From NCBI RefSeq assembly GCF_020866925.1, contig NZ_JAJGAK010000001.1:1532189-1596188 (forward strand): a DNA stretch of 64,000 nucleotides, read 5' to 3'. Position 1 is the first letter of the stretch. Each line of letters begins with the position of its first letter. Made by a program: the position numbers and the translations under genes. The stretch comes from Noviluteimonas lactosilytica (GTDB lineage: Bacteria > Pseudomonadota > Gammaproteobacteria > Xanthomonadales > Xanthomonadaceae). Positions 35,836 through 47,773 of the stretch are shown piece after piece. The notes beneath the pieces are model-generated. The model was not told where the DNA came from. It saw only the letters and a list, made by a program, of their open reading frames with translations, and did not search any database.

Positions 35836-35865
35836 CGTTCGCGCTGGTGACGTCCGCTACGTGAC

Positions 35866-37026
35866 TCAACCCCCGCGCGCGAGTTCGAGGAACAGCGCCT
35901 CGTAACGGGCATGCATCAACTCGCGGCCGTACTTCTCCTGCGCCGATGCGCGGGCCGCGGCGCCGAGGCGCGTGGCTTGCGCGTCGTCCGTGAGCAGCGT
36001 CGCGAGCACATCGGCCAACGCGGCATCGTCGTGCTCCGCGACCAGGCGACCATCGACGCCGTCGTCGATCACTTCGCGCACGCCCGGCACCGCGCTGCCC
36101 ACCACCGCGCACCCCGCGGCCATGCCTTCGATCAGCGCGAGCGGCATGCCTTCCCAATGCGTGGCGAGCGCGGCGACGCGATGCGTCATCAGCAGCTCCG
36201 GCACGTTGCGCGCGACGCCGAGGAAGCGCACCTGGTCCTGCACGCCCAGCAACGCGACGAGTCGATCGAGCGGCGCGCGATGGCGTTTCTTTCCACCGCC
36301 TGCGAACAGCACCGGCACGACGATGCCGCGATCGCGCAGGCGCGCGACGGCGCGGATCAGCGTCGCGTGGTCTTTCTGCTTCGACAGGCGCGCGACCATC
36401 ACGATGCCGCGGGTGCGCTGCGCGACCGGATGCTGGTCGGCCTCGGCGAACGGTGCGAGGCGGATGCCGTTCGGGATCGCGATGGTGCGTTCCGGCGGCA
36501 TCCCCGTTTCCAGCAGGCGCAGGCGCACGCCTTCCGAACAACCGACGATGCGATCCGTGCGTCGCGCGAGCCAGCGCGCTTGCTTCAGGCGCCACGCGGT
36601 GTAGCGCTCGCGCGTGTTGTGCTCGACATGCACCAGGTGCGGCACGTTCGCGAGCAGGCCCGCGTAGCGCCCCCACAGGTGCTCGCTGAAGCCGTGCGCG
36701 ACCAGCACGTCCGGCTTGAACTCGCGACATAGCTTCACCAGCGACCAGATCGTCGCGGCATGCGACCAACCGGGGACGACGCGCAGCGGCACGCCGGCCT
36801 GTTCGAGTTCGGCGATGCGGCGCGGATCGGTGCGGCGCTTGCGACGCAGCACGAGCAGCGGTTCGATGTCCGGGCTGTCGACGCCCGCCTGCACCAACGC
36901 GATCGCGACCTGCGTGGCGCCGCCGGAAAACCCGCCGGTGACGAAATGCAGGACGCGCACGGGCCGGTCGAGTGCGGGCCGGTCGTGTGCGTGAAGATCG
37001 GAGGCAGGACGGTCGGGCGCTGGCAT
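35866..37026 (-). CDS. glycosyltransferase family 4
   Basis: 386 residues with GT-B fold features: N-terminal VLHFVTGGFSGGATQVAIAL and C-terminal donor-binding region with IVMVARLSKQKDHATLIRA and the E-x7-E motif EGMPLALIE. It transfers an activated sugar with retention, probably in LPS core or exopolysaccharide synthesis at the cytoplasmic face of the inner membrane. It is divergent from the family 2 glycosyltransferase with only 36 bases between starts, so both belong to an envelope-sugar region. Acceptor unknown. Confidence 0.9.
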   Translation of the reverse strand: MPAPDRPASDLHAHDRPALDRPVRVLHFVTGGFSGGATQVAIALVQAGVDSPDIEPLLVLRRKRRTDPRRIAELEQAGVPLRVVPGWSHAATIWSLVKLCREFKPDVLVAHGFSEHLWGRYAGLLANVPHLVHVEHNTRERYTAWRLKQARWLARRTDRIVGCSEGVRLRLLETGMPPERTIAIPNGIRLAPFAEADQHPVAQRTRGIVMVARLSKQKDHATLIRAVARLRDRGIVVPVLFAGGGKKRHRAPLDRLVALLGVQDQVRFLGVARNVPELLMTHRVAALATHWEGMPLALIEGMAAGCAVVGSAVPGVREVIDDGVDGRLVAEHDDAALADVLATLLTDDAQATRLGAAARASAQEKYGRELMHARYEALFLELARGG

Positions 37027-37049
37027 CCGCGCAGTCTACCGGCGGCGGG

Positions 37050-37055
37050 CATAAT
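37050..37055 (+). promoter_or_regulatory. -10 box (CATAAT) of the family 2 glycosyltransferase, probable leaderless start
   Basis: CATAAT matches TATAAT at five positions and ends 7 bases before the ATG at 37063; there is no Shine-Dalgarno sequence. Confidence 0.45.
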
Positions 37056-37062
37056 CCCGTGC

Positions 37063-37827
37063 ATGTCGCAGCAACCCCTGCCCCTGTCCGGTGTCGTGAT
37101 CACGAAGAACGAGGCGGACCGCATCGCGCGGTGCGTCGGTTCGATGGCCGCGCTGTGTTCCGAGGTGATCGTGCTCGATTCGGGCTCGACCGACGACACC
37201 GTGCGCATCGCGGCCTCGCTCGGCGCGCGCGTCGAGCAACTCGAATGGCAGGGCTTCGCGCTGCAGAAGAACGCGGCGATCGCGATGGCGCGCGAGAAGT
37301 GGGTGTTGCTGCTCGACGCCGACGAATGGCTGGAGCCACGCGCGCAGGACGAAGTGCGGCGGTTGTTCGCCGGTGACGTCGAACAGGCGGACGTTTGGTT
37401 GCTCACGCGCCGCACGCATTTCCTCGGCCACGCGCTGCGCGGCGGCAGTTTCGCGCGCGAGCCGGTGCATCGCCTGTTCCGTTCGAACATCCGCCACGGC
37501 CTGCGCGCGGTGCACGAGTACCTCGATGTCGAAGGCCGCATCGTCAAACCCTCGCGCATCGTGCTCGAACACGACACCGCGCGCAGCGCCGACGAATACT
37601 GGACGAAGTTGCAGCGCTACGCCGCGTTGTGGGCGGACGAACAACGCGCGAAAGGCAAGACGGCCGGTGCGTTGCGCGGCTGGTTCGCGGCGACGGCATA
37701 CCTGCTGAAGAACCTGCTGTTGCGCGGCGGGATCATCGACGGCGCGGCGGGCTGGCGCTTCCACTGGCTGCACGCGCGTTACGCCAAGCGCAAGTACGAT
37801 CTGCTCGCCCGCGCTTCAGTCGCCTGA
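37063..37827 (+). CDS. glycosyltransferase family 2 (WaaE/KdtX-like)
   Basis: 254 residues from the ATG at 37063. GT-A features: LSGVVITKNEADRIARCV at the start, VLDSGSTDDTV, and the DxD-type metal site LLLDADEWL. The later region with HFLGHALRGG and RLFRSN is typical of the WaaE group, which adds glucose to the LPS inner core. It ends by overlapping the convergent family 39 gene by 12 bases. Confidence 0.9.
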   Translation: MSQQPLPLSGVVITKNEADRIARCVGSMAALCSEVIVLDSGSTDDTVRIAASLGARVEQLEWQGFALQKNAAIAMAREKWVLLLDADEWLEPRAQDEVRRLFAGDVEQADVWLLTRRTHFLGHALRGGSFAREPVHRLFRSNIRHGLRAVHEYLDVEGRIVKPSRIVLEHDTARSADEYWTKLQRYAALWADEQRAKGKTAGALRGWFAATAYLLKNLLLRGGIIDGAAGWRFHWLHARYAKRKYDLLARASVA

Positions 37828-39507
37828 CGCATCGCCTGGCGACGGCCGGCACGCGGGCGCGATCGCCGACGCATCCAGCAACCACCACGTGCGGCGATTC
37901 GCGGTGCCGACCGCGCGCCCGTGTTCGCGGATCACGCACGCATCGAGCGCGGCGTCGAGCACGAACAGGCGACGCGCGTCCGGCGCTTCCAGCATCCACG
38001 CGATGCCCGCCTGCAGTTGCTGTTCGACCGGCTTGCGGAAACCGAACTCCTCGACGGGGCCCACCGCCTGCAGCAGGTTTTGTTCCTTCCAGCCCACGAG
38101 GCCGAGCGTCGCATCGTCGCCCGCCATCGCGCGGCCGCGCTCCATCACCGCGCGCGCGGAGTTCTCCGCGTCGAGCAGCACCGCGGTGCCGGAGAACAGC
38201 ACGACGACGAGCAGCGCGAACGCGACGCCCGCGGCCTTCATCGCATCGCGGCGCCACCACGCGCACGCGGCGAGCATGCCCGCGCCGGTCGCGGCGAGCA
38301 GCCACCACAACGCATCGCTCGCCGGCGCGAGCCCGCGTTCGGCTTCGATCTTCAATTCGAATCTCGGATCGCCTTGCAGCGCCGCGGCGCCCGCGACGAG
38401 GAACACCAGCCCCAGCACGACGAACAACGCGAGCAGCAATCGCCGGAACCAGCGCGACGACGCCACGCGATCCATGTACGGCGCAGCCGCGACCGCCATC
38501 ATCGGCAGCATCGGCAGGATGTACATGTCGCGCTTGCCCGGGCTCGCGCTGAAGAACACGAGCACGAGCAGCGCCCAGCCGAGCGGCAGCCAAACCCTTG
38601 CCTCGCGCGCACGGAACGCATCGCGCCAGCGCGGGAACAACCACGGCAACGCCAGCGAGAACGGCAGCCAGTAGCCCGCGATCACTTCGAGGAAATACCA
38701 GGCCGGCTGCGTGTGGTGCCACGCGCTGGTGTAACGCGTCGCGGTCTGCTTGAAGAGCAGCTCGCGCACGTAAGCCTGGTGTTCCGGGTCGCCGCTGGTC
38801 GACGCGGTGACGATCATCGGCACGAACCACACCGCCATCGCCGTGAAGAACGCGAGCGCGCCAAGGCTCCAGCGCATCGCATTGCCGCGACCCAACTCCG
38901 CGAGCCCGTTCCATCCGCGCCATCGCATCAGCGCGTAGGGAATCAGCGCGAGCAACGCGAGGAACCCGACGCCCTTGCTGATGACGCCCAGCCCCGCGGC
39001 GAAACACCCGACCCAGAACCAGCGCCACGCCGGCCCGAGCAGCACATGCCGCGCGATGCCGTACACGCCGAGCGTGATGAAGAAGACGACCGTCGGATCG
39101 ATCTGCGCGCGCTTGGCCTGGTAGACGAACGCCACGCACGCGAGCACGCAAGTCGCCGCCCACAGGCCTTCCCGATGCGACCAGAGCCGGCGCGCGAGGT
39201 CGTACGCCAGCCACAACGTGCCGAGCGCGGCGAACAACGAAGGCAGCAGGAAGGCCCACGTCCAGTCGCGCACGACCGCATACGCGAGGCCGAGCAACCA
39301 GAAATAGAGCGGCGGCTTGTCCGCGTACAACTCGTGGCCGCGGTGCGGGAACAGCCAGTCCCCGCTCTCCCACATCTGCTTGGCGACGAGGACGAAGCGC
39401 GGTTCGTCGGCGGGCCACGGATCGCGCAGGCCGATGCCCGCGCCGAGCACCAGCAGGGCGATCGCGAAGAACCAGAACAGGTCGCGGCGTTGGCGGGCGT
39501 CGATCAT
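37816..39507 (-). CDS. glycosyltransferase family 39 membrane protein (ArnT-like)
   Basis: 563 residues from the ATG at 39507; the frame upstream overlaps rsmB and is rejected. About 11-12 transmembrane helices are predicted. The first periplasmic loop carries the family's acidic motif DEPRF, and YADKPPLYFWLLGLAY follows, both typical of ArnT/PMT-like polyprenyl-phosphate-sugar transferases. It would glycosylate lipid A or a protein on the periplasmic side. No arnBCD genes are near, so aminoarabinose transfer is not shown. It follows rsmB by 34 bases. Confidence 0.88.
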   Translation of the reverse strand: MIDARQRRDLFWFFAIALLVLGAGIGLRDPWPADEPRFVLVAKQMWESGDWLFPHRGHELYADKPPLYFWLLGLAYAVVRDWTWAFLLPSLFAALGTLWLAYDLARRLWSHREGLWAATCVLACVAFVYQAKRAQIDPTVVFFITLGVYGIARHVLLGPAWRWFWVGCFAAGLGVISKGVGFLALLALIPYALMRWRGWNGLAELGRGNAMRWSLGALAFFTAMAVWFVPMIVTASTSGDPEHQAYVRELLFKQTATRYTSAWHHTQPAWYFLEVIAGYWLPFSLALPWLFPRWRDAFRAREARVWLPLGWALLVLVFFSASPGKRDMYILPMLPMMAVAAAPYMDRVASSRWFRRLLLALFVVLGLVFLVAGAAALQGDPRFELKIEAERGLAPASDALWWLLAATGAGMLAACAWWRRDAMKAAGVAFALLVVVLFSGTAVLLDAENSARAVMERGRAMAGDDATLGLVGWKEQNLLQAVGPVEEFGFRKPVEQQLQAGIAWMLEAPDARRLFVLDAALDACVIREHGRAVGTANRRTWWLLDASAIAPACRPSPGDASGD

Positions 39508-39541
39508 GCGGCGCACCTTAAACCACGGGAGGGGGCGCGAG

Positions 39542-40837
39542 TTACTTGCGCAGGCGCGCGTAGAAGAATCCGTCCATGCCGCCTTCGCCCGGCAGGCGCT
39601 GGCGACCGGCGCCGCTGACGCGGCCGTAACGTGCGTCCAACGCCTCGACCGTCGCGCCCGGCGTGCGTTGCAGGAACGCGTCGACTTGCTGCTCGTTTTC
39701 TTCGGCGAGGATCGAACACGTCGCGTACAGCAGCACGCCCTCCGGAGCGAGCATCGACCAGCCCGCGTCGAGCAGGCGCGCCTGCACGTCGCGCAATGCA
39801 TCGAGATCGGTTTCGCGGCGATGGCGCAGCACGTCGGGCTGGCGCCGCACGATGCCCGTCGCCGAACACGGTGCGTCGACCAGGATCGCGTCGAACGGCG
39901 CGCCGTCCCACCACGACGTGGGCTCGGTCGCATCGGCGGCGCGCAGCTGCGCCTGCGCACCGACACCGACGCGCGCATGCGTCTCGCGCACGCGCTTCAG
40001 CCGATGCGGGTCGATGTCGAGCGCCACCAATTGCAGCGTCGGGTCGCGTTCGAGCAGGTGCGCGGACTTGCCACCCGGCGCCGCGCACGCGTCGAGCACG
40101 CGCGCACCTTGCGGCGGCGCCAGCGCATCGGCGACGCATTGCGCGCTGCCATCCTGCACCGACACCAGGCCATCCTCGAAACCGGGCAGGTCGTGCACGG
40201 CGACGGGCACGGCGAGCACGAGCGCATCGGAAGGGAACTCGGGCGTCGTCGCTTCGATGCCCGCTTCGCCCAACCGCGCGCGGTACGCATCGCGATCGAT
40301 GCGCGTGCGATTCACGCGCAGCCACATCGGCGCGGGCGTCGCGCTCGCGGCGAACACCGCGTCCGCATCGTTCTGCCAATCGCGGCGGATGCGTTTGCGC
40401 AGCCATTCGGGCCACGCGGCATCGGCAGCGACTTGCGGCAAGCCTTCGCGCAGCGCGCGTCGCAGCAGCGCGTTGACCATGCCGGCCTGGTGCGTGCGGC
40501 CCATGTTGCGCGCGGCTTCGACCGTCGCGTCGACCGCGGCATGCGCGGGCAATCCGAGTTCGAGTTGCGCGAATCCGACTTGCAGCAGCGCGCGCAGGTC
40601 GTCGTCGCGCCGACCGAGCGGCTTCGGGATCCACGCCTTCAGCGCGGCGTCGTAACGCGGCTGGCTGCGCACGGCGGTGAACGCGATCGCTTCCAGCAAC
40701 GCGCGGTCGCGCACGTCCGGCAGCGTGGGGAGGCGCTGTGCGAGTTCGGCCTTCAGCGAACGGCCGCGTTGCAGCACCGCGTCGAGCGTTTGCGCCGCCG
40801 CGACGCGAAGCGCCACGCCGGGCGCGGCGGCCTTCAT
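39542..40837 (-). CDS. rsmB: 16S rRNA (cytosine-967-C5)-methyltransferase
   Basis: 431 residues from the ATG at 40837. An N-terminal NusB-like RNA-binding domain (about 10-140) precedes the SAM-dependent methyltransferase domain with [15 protein letters not shown], the catalytic DAPCSATG cysteine and the release cysteine in YATCSI. It methylates C967 of 16S rRNA. The start overlaps the fmt stop by four bases (ATGA), the standard fmt-rsmB coupling. Confidence 0.97.
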   Translation of the reverse strand: MKAAAPGVALRVAAAQTLDAVLQRGRSLKAELAQRLPTLPDVRDRALLEAIAFTAVRSQPRYDAALKAWIPKPLGRRDDDLRALLQVGFAQLELGLPAHAAVDATVEAARNMGRTHQAGMVNALLRRALREGLPQVAADAAWPEWLRKRIRRDWQNDADAVFAASATPAPMWLRVNRTRIDRDAYRARLGEAGIEATTPEFPSDALVLAVPVAVHDLPGFEDGLVSVQDGSAQCVADALAPPQGARVLDACAAPGGKSAHLLERDPTLQLVALDIDPHRLKRVRETHARVGVGAQAQLRAADATEPTSWWDGAPFDAILVDAPCSATGIVRRQPDVLRHRRETDLDALRDVQARLLDAGWSMLAPEGVLLYATCSILAEENEQQVDAFLQRTPGATVEALDARYGRVSGAGRQRLPGEGGMDGFFYARLRK

Positions 40838-41769
40838 TCGGTTCGCGCGGCGCCGACGCGCAGGTCGCGGCGCGCGTTGAGGTAATCGGCGGCGGTGATC
40901 GCCTTGCCGCCCGCGCGTTGCAGCACGCGCAGGCGCAACGCGCCGCGGCCGCAGGCGATGTCGATGCCGTCGCGTCCGGCGTCGAGCACGGTGCCGGGCG
41001 CGGCATTCGCCGGGTTGTCGATGGCGACCGCGCGATGGATGCGCACGAGGTCGCCGGCGATGTCGCCTTCGGCGATCGGCCAGGGATCGAACGCGCGGAC
41101 CTTGCGTTCCAGTGCGTCGGCGGGCTGCGACCAATCCAGGCGCGCTTCGGATTTCTCGAGCTTGCGTGCGTACGTCGCGCCTTCGGCGGGCTGCGGCTGC
41201 GGCACCGGCTTCATGCCGGCGCGCAACAGGCCCAGGCCATCGGCGAGCACCTGCGCACCGAGCTTCGCGAGGCGATCGTGCAACTGGCCCGCGGTTTCAT
41301 CGTGCGCGATGTCGATCGACTGCCTGAGCAGCACGGGGCCGGTGTCGAGGCCTTTTTCCATCTGCATCAGGCAGGCGCCGGTCTGTGCATCGCCGGCTTC
41401 GATCGCGCGCTGGATCGGCGCGGCGCCGCGCCAGCGCGGGAGCAGCGAGGCGTGCACGTTCCAGCAACCGTACTTCGGGATGTCGAGGATCGACTGCGGC
41501 AGCAGCAGGCCGTAGGCGACGACGACCATCAGGTCGGGCTTCAGCATGCGCAATGCGTCGTGCGACAACTCGGTCTTCAGCGATTCGGGCTGCAGCACGG
41601 GAATGCCGCGCTTGAGCGCTTCGAGCTTGACCGGCGAAGGCGTGAGCGCACGGCCGCGGCCGGCGGGACGATCGGGCTGGGTGTAGACCGCGACGACCTC
41701 GTTGCGCTGCGCGGCCGCGACGAGCGACGGCACGGCGAACTCCGGCGTGCCGGCGAAGACGATGCGCAT
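40834..41769 (-). CDS. fmt: methionyl-tRNA formyltransferase
   Basis: 311 residues. The formyl-folate-binding domain carries the signature [18 protein letters not shown] with the catalytic Asn/His/Asp set, and the C-terminal OB-like domain binds tRNA. It formylates initiator Met-tRNA. It sits between def (7 bases upstream) and rsmB (4-base overlap), the conserved def-fmt-rsmB operon. Confidence 0.98.
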   Translation of the reverse strand: MRIVFAGTPEFAVPSLVAAAQRNEVVAVYTQPDRPAGRGRALTPSPVKLEALKRGIPVLQPESLKTELSHDALRMLKPDLMVVVAYGLLLPQSILDIPKYGCWNVHASLLPRWRGAAPIQRAIEAGDAQTGACLMQMEKGLDTGPVLLRQSIDIAHDETAGQLHDRLAKLGAQVLADGLGLLRAGMKPVPQPQPAEGATYARKLEKSEARLDWSQPADALERKVRAFDPWPIAEGDIAGDLVRIHRAVAIDNPANAAPGTVLDAGRDGIDIACGRGALRLRVLQRAGGKAITAADYLNARRDLRVGAARTE

Positions 41770-41776
41770 GCGGTCG

Positions 41777-42292
41777 TCAGGCCGCTGCGGTGCGACGGGC
41801 TTTCGCGAGCTTCTTGCGCACCATCTCGCGCTTCAGCGGCGAGAGGTAGTCGACGAACAGCTTGCCTTCGAGGTGATCCATCTCGTGCTGGATGCACACC
41901 GCGAGCAAACCGTCGACGCGCATCTCGAACGACTGGCCGTGGCGATCGAGCGCACGGACCAGGATCTCGTTGGCGCGCGTGACGTCGGCGAAGATCGTCG
42001 GCACCGACAGGCAACCTTCCTGGTAGACCTGTTCGCCGGCGCGTTCGAGGATCTCGGGATTCACGAACACGAGCGGCCGGTTCTTCTCTTCCGACACGTC
42101 AATCACCATGAAGCGCTGGTGCACGTCGACCTGGCTCGCGGCGAGGCCGATGCCCGGCGCTTCGTACATGGTCTCGAACATGTCGTCGACCAGGCGCTGG
42201 AACGCGGGGTCCGCCAGTTGCGCGGGCTCGATGATCGCGGCCTTGGTGCGCAGTCGCGGATCGGGGAATTCAAGGATGGGGAGCAGGGCCAT
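41777..42292 (-). CDS. def: peptide deformylase
   Basis: 171 residues from the ATG at 42292. All three family motifs are present: [15 protein letters not shown] with the metal Cys, and HEMDHLEG with the two metal His and catalytic Glu. It removes the formyl group from nascent proteins at the ribosome. First gene of the def-fmt-rsmB unit and divergent from the LysM gene. Confidence 0.98.
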   Translation of the reverse strand: MALLPILEFPDPRLRTKAAIIEPAQLADPAFQRLVDDMFETMYEAPGIGLAASQVDVHQRFMVIDVSEEKNRPLVFVNPEILERAGEQVYQEGCLSVPTIFADVTRANEILVRALDRHGQSFEMRVDGLLAVCIQHEMDHLEGKLFVDYLSPLKREMVRKKLAKARRTAAA

Positions 42293-42350
42293 GGCTTTCA
42301 AATGGGGGCGCCGGTCACAGGCGCAAGCGACTGGGTGTCCTAGGGTCGCG

Positions 42351-42356
42351 ATTGTA
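42351..42356 (-). promoter_or_regulatory. -10 box (TACAAT) of the def operon
   Basis: TACAAT on the minus strand, 58 bases before the def ATG, in the 146-base divergent gap; no clear -35 at normal spacing. Confidence 0.45.
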
Positions 42357-42392
42357 GCGCCGCGCGCTTGCAAAGGCCCGCGGCTTGTGGGC

Positions 42393-42398
42393 TATAGT
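42393..42398 (+). promoter_or_regulatory. -10 box (TATAGT) of the LysM operon
   Basis: TATAGT, preceded 19 bases earlier by TTGCAA (42368-42373). The leader of about 35 bases contains a strong AAGGGGAG ribosome site. Confidence 0.5.
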
Positions 42399-42438
42399 GG
42401 CCCGGCTTCAAGGGGAAAAACTCAAGGGGAGCGGACAC

Positions 42439-43599
42439 ATGGCCGCCATGCTTAAACGGCTTCGTACGGTTTGCGCGGTCGCCTTGCTGACCGTCGGTAC
42501 TTACGCGGCCGCAGTCGAAACGCGCGGGGATCACCCGGATACCTATGTCGTCAAGAAGGGCGACACGCTGTGGGACATCGCGGGCACGTTCCTGAAGCGC
42601 CCGTGGTTGTGGCCGGAGATCTGGCAGGCCAACCCGCAGATCCAGAATCCGCACCTCATCTACCCGGGCGACGTCATCTCGCTGGCTTACCTCGACCGCG
42701 TCGCGGTACAGGAAGGCCCGCGTGCCGAAACGCCGGTCACCGGCGTGCCGCTGTCCGAAGTGGAGCCGTTCCTCAAGAACCTCCGCGTGATGGATCAGTT
42801 CGAGCAGCTGCCCTACGTGGTCGCGCTCGAGGAAGACCGCCTGCGCGCCAACAGTGGCCACGCGATCTACGTCCGCGGCCTGGCCGGCGCACAGCCGGGC
42901 GCCCGCTTCGCGGTGATCCGCCCGACGGTGGAGTTCACGCGCCTCGATCGCGGGCAGGTGTGCTGCGACATCTTCTTCAAGCAGGACCTCGACTTCCGTG
43001 GCCGCCGCATCTTCGCGGACTACGAGAACATGTGGACCAGCGCGATCACGCCGGACCAGGGCCAGGAACACCTCGGCTTCGAGCTGGTGCAGGTCACGAC
43101 CGGTTCGCTCTCGCAGGTCGAGGGCAACGGCCATGACGTCAGCACGCTGGTGGTCGATGCCGAAGGCCGCGAAGTGCGCGCGGGCGACCGCATCGTGCCG
43201 GTCGAGGCCCAGCCTTACGACCTGCAGTTCTTCCCGCATCCGCCGAAGCAGCAGTTCGAATACGGCCGCGCCCGCGTCATCGCGGTCGCCGACCTGCTCC
43301 AGAACGGCGGCCCGCGCGATGTGATCGCGCTGTCGGTCGGTGCGCGCGACGGCATCGACAACGGCACGGTGTTCTCGATCTGGCGCGTCGGCAGCAACGT
43401 GCCGGACCGCGTGGAATACGGCAACAACCGCAGCGAAGACCTGTTCGGCGACGCCTCGCGCGTGCGCCTGCCCGACGAGTTCGCCGGCCACGTCATGGTC
43501 TTCAAGACCTACGACAAGGTCAGCTACGGTCTGATCATGTCGGGCATCAAGCCCACCAAGATCGGTTACGAGCTGAAGCATCCGGACGCGCCGTACTGA
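42439..43599 (+). CDS. secreted LysM-domain protein
   Basis: 386 residues from the ATG at 42439 with a strong ribosome site. A signal peptide ends near GTYAAA (about 25). One LysM domain follows (YVVKKGDTLWDIAGTFLKRPWLWPEIWQANPQI ... YPGDVISL, about 36-82), binding peptidoglycan in the periplasm. The remaining 300 residues are beta-rich and not assigned to an enzyme. The same gene occupies this place (between def and dprA) in pseudomonads and xanthomonads; its function is unknown. Confidence 0.92.
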   Translation: MAAMLKRLRTVCAVALLTVGTYAAAVETRGDHPDTYVVKKGDTLWDIAGTFLKRPWLWPEIWQANPQIQNPHLIYPGDVISLAYLDRVAVQEGPRAETPVTGVPLSEVEPFLKNLRVMDQFEQLPYVVALEEDRLRANSGHAIYVRGLAGAQPGARFAVIRPTVEFTRLDRGQVCCDIFFKQDLDFRGRRIFADYENMWTSAITPDQGQEHLGFELVQVTTGSLSQVEGNGHDVSTLVVDAEGREVRAGDRIVPVEAQPYDLQFFPHPPKQQFEYGRARVIAVADLLQNGGPRDVIALSVGARDGIDNGTVFSIWRVGSNVPDRVEYGNNRSEDLFGDASRVRLPDEFAGHVMVFKTYDKVSYGLIMSGIKPTKIGYELKHPDAPY

Positions 43600-43642
43600 T
43601 CGATCCATCGATCGGGTTCGGGGTTTCCCGACAGCACAACGC

Positions 43643-43664
43643 GACGGCGCCCTAGGGCGCCGTC
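43643..43664 (+). terminator. palindromic hairpin after the LysM gene
   Basis: A perfect 22-base palindrome, core GGCGCCCTAGGGCGCC, 44 bases after the LysM stop and 26 before dprA. It is followed by CGTCGTTTG, poor in T, so termination would be weak at best; it may be a processing or stabilising hairpin. Confidence 0.45.
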
Positions 43665-43689
43665 GTCGTTTGCGGGGCACGCTCGTGCG

Positions 43690-44607
43690 ATGCACGTGAC
43701 GCTGCCGCTCGACGATCCGGATTACCCATCGCTGTTGCGGCGCACGCCCGATGCGCCGCGCGCGTTGCATGTCGACGGCGCGATCGATGCGTTGTGGCAC
43801 CCATCGATCGCGATCGTCGGCAGTCGCAACGCGACCCCGGGCGGCTTCGACAACGCCCGCCAGTTCGCCCGTGCCTTCGCACGCGCGGGCTGGTGCGTCG
43901 TCAGCGGCATGGCGCTGGGCATCGACACGGCCGCGCACCTGGGCGCACTGGACGAAGGCGGAGCGACGGTCGCGGTCCTCGGCACCGCCATCGACGTCGC
44001 GTATCCGCGCCGCAACGCGGGCCTGATGCGGCGCATCGCGGCCAGCGGCGCGGTCGTGAGCGAATACCCGCCGGGCACGAAGGCGCACCCCGGCCGATTC
44101 CCCGCGCGCAACCGCATCGTCGCCGCGCTGTCGCTCGGGACGCTCGTGGTGGAAGCGGCACACGAATCGGGCGCGTTGATCACGGCGCGCCTGGCCGGCG
44201 ATGCGGGTCGCGAGGTCTTCGCACTGCCGGGTTCGATCCACAACCCGATGAGCCGCGGCTGCCATCGCCTCCTCCGCGATGGCGCGACGCTGGTCGAATC
44301 GCCGGGGGAAATCATCGCCGCGCTGGCGCCGATCGCACTCGCGTATGCCGACGACTTGCGCGGCCGCCTTCACGCCCCCAACTGTGCAGTCGCTGCGTTG
44401 CAACACGCGTCACCGAGCATGGATGCGAACACCCAGCGCTTGTGGGAAGCGCTCGGACACGACCCAACCCCTATGGAAGCGCTTGTCCTCCGAACCGGAT
44501 TGACGGCCGCCGAACTTGTCTCCATGCTGCTGGTCATGGAGCTTGAAGGGCGTGTGGTTTCCGAACACGGCCGGTACACGCGACGCGATACCCACAAAGC
44601 ATCCTGA
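43690..44607 (+). CDS. dprA: DNA-processing protein DprA/Smf, without the N-terminal domain
   Basis: 305 residues. The Rossmann-like DprA core is intact: IAIVGSRNATPGG, VVSGMALGIDTAAHLGAL, VLGTAIDVAYPRRN, SEYPPGT, FPARNRIVAALS and ALITARLAGDAGREVFALPGSI. A C-terminal winged-helix (DML1-like) domain follows. It loads RecA on incoming single-stranded DNA in transformation. The usual N-terminal SAM/HhH domain of 60-80 residues is missing: the protein starts at LPLDDPDYPSLLRR and only 90 bases separate it from the LysM gene. Core function should be kept. Confidence 0.93.
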   Translation: MHVTLPLDDPDYPSLLRRTPDAPRALHVDGAIDALWHPSIAIVGSRNATPGGFDNARQFARAFARAGWCVVSGMALGIDTAAHLGALDEGGATVAVLGTAIDVAYPRRNAGLMRRIAASGAVVSEYPPGTKAHPGRFPARNRIVAALSLGTLVVEAAHESGALITARLAGDAGREVFALPGSIHNPMSRGCHRLLRDGATLVESPGEIIAALAPIALAYADDLRGRLHAPNCAVAALQHASPSMDANTQRLWEALGHDPTPMEALVLRTGLTAAELVSMLLVMELEGRVVSEHGRYTRRDTHKAS

Positions 44608-44643
44608 ACCTCCACAGCGCCTCGCGGCGCAGGCCGAGGGAGA

Positions 44644-45135
44644 ATGAAAGAGAGCATCCTGGACGTCCTGCTGTACCTGTTCGAGCACTACTTCACCAAC
44701 GACGCCGTTCCGCCGGTAGGCGACCGCGACACCCTCCAGAACAGCCCGCTGTTCTCCGAGCTCACCGAGGCGGGCTTCTCCGCCGCCGAAATCCACAAGG
44801 CCCTCGACTGGCTCGACATCCTTGCCGAGCAGCGCCCCCAGGCGGCGACGCCGCGCACGGGCGGGCCCACCCGCGTCTTCCATGGCCCGGAGCTCGAGAA
44901 GCTCGACGTCGAGTGCCGCGGATTCCTGTTGTTCCTCGAACAGCACGGCGTCCTCGACCCCGGCCAGCGCGAGCTCGTGCTCGACCGGGCCATCGCCCTG
45001 GACCAGGACGAACTCGACCTCGACGACCTCAAGTGGGTCGTGCTGATGGTCCTGTTCAACCAGCCCGGCTCCGAGGCCGCCTACGCGTGGATGGAGACCC
45101 AGATGTTCCTCGACGAGCCCGAGCCGGTGCACTGA
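44644..45135 (+). CDS. smg: Smg family protein (DUF494)
   Basis: 163 residues, full length for the family. It begins [17 protein letters not shown] and ends with the conserved [18 protein letters not shown] and W-METQMF, as in E. coli Smg. The function is unknown, although the gene is almost always between dprA and topA, as here. 36 bases after dprA. Confidence 0.95.
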   Translation: MKESILDVLLYLFEHYFTNDAVPPVGDRDTLQNSPLFSELTEAGFSAAEIHKALDWLDILAEQRPQAATPRTGGPTRVFHGPELEKLDVECRGFLLFLEQHGVLDPGQRELVLDRAIALDQDELDLDDLKWVVLMVLFNQPGSEAAYAWMETQMFLDEPEPVH

Positions 45136-45231
45136 CGAGCTTCGACGGCCGTCCCCGTTCGGGCGATGGTGACGCTGCCCGGCTTGACAGCGACGCCGGC
45201 CGCGTGACACCTCTAAAAAAGGAAACTCACC

Positions 45232-45270
45232 GACGCCCGTGGCCCCGGCCCCGGGCGTCGCCTTCTTTGT
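45232..45270 (+). terminator. hairpin with short T-rich tail before topA
   Basis: GACGCCCG (45232-45239) pairs with CGGGCGTC (45252-45259) and is followed by GCCTTCTTTG. It ends only about 17 bases before the topA ATG, so it could be the smg terminator or an attenuator/structured leader of topA. Confidence 0.4.
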
Positions 45271-45286
45271 CCACCCCCATCCCCCC

Positions 45287-47772
<2,486 letters not shown>

Positions 47773-47773
<1 letters not shown>

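Noticed and set aside
45183-45220. Possible topA promoter with TTGACA at 45184
   Set aside because: The nearest -10-like TCTAAA lies about 22 bases away, too far for a standard sigma-70 promoter.
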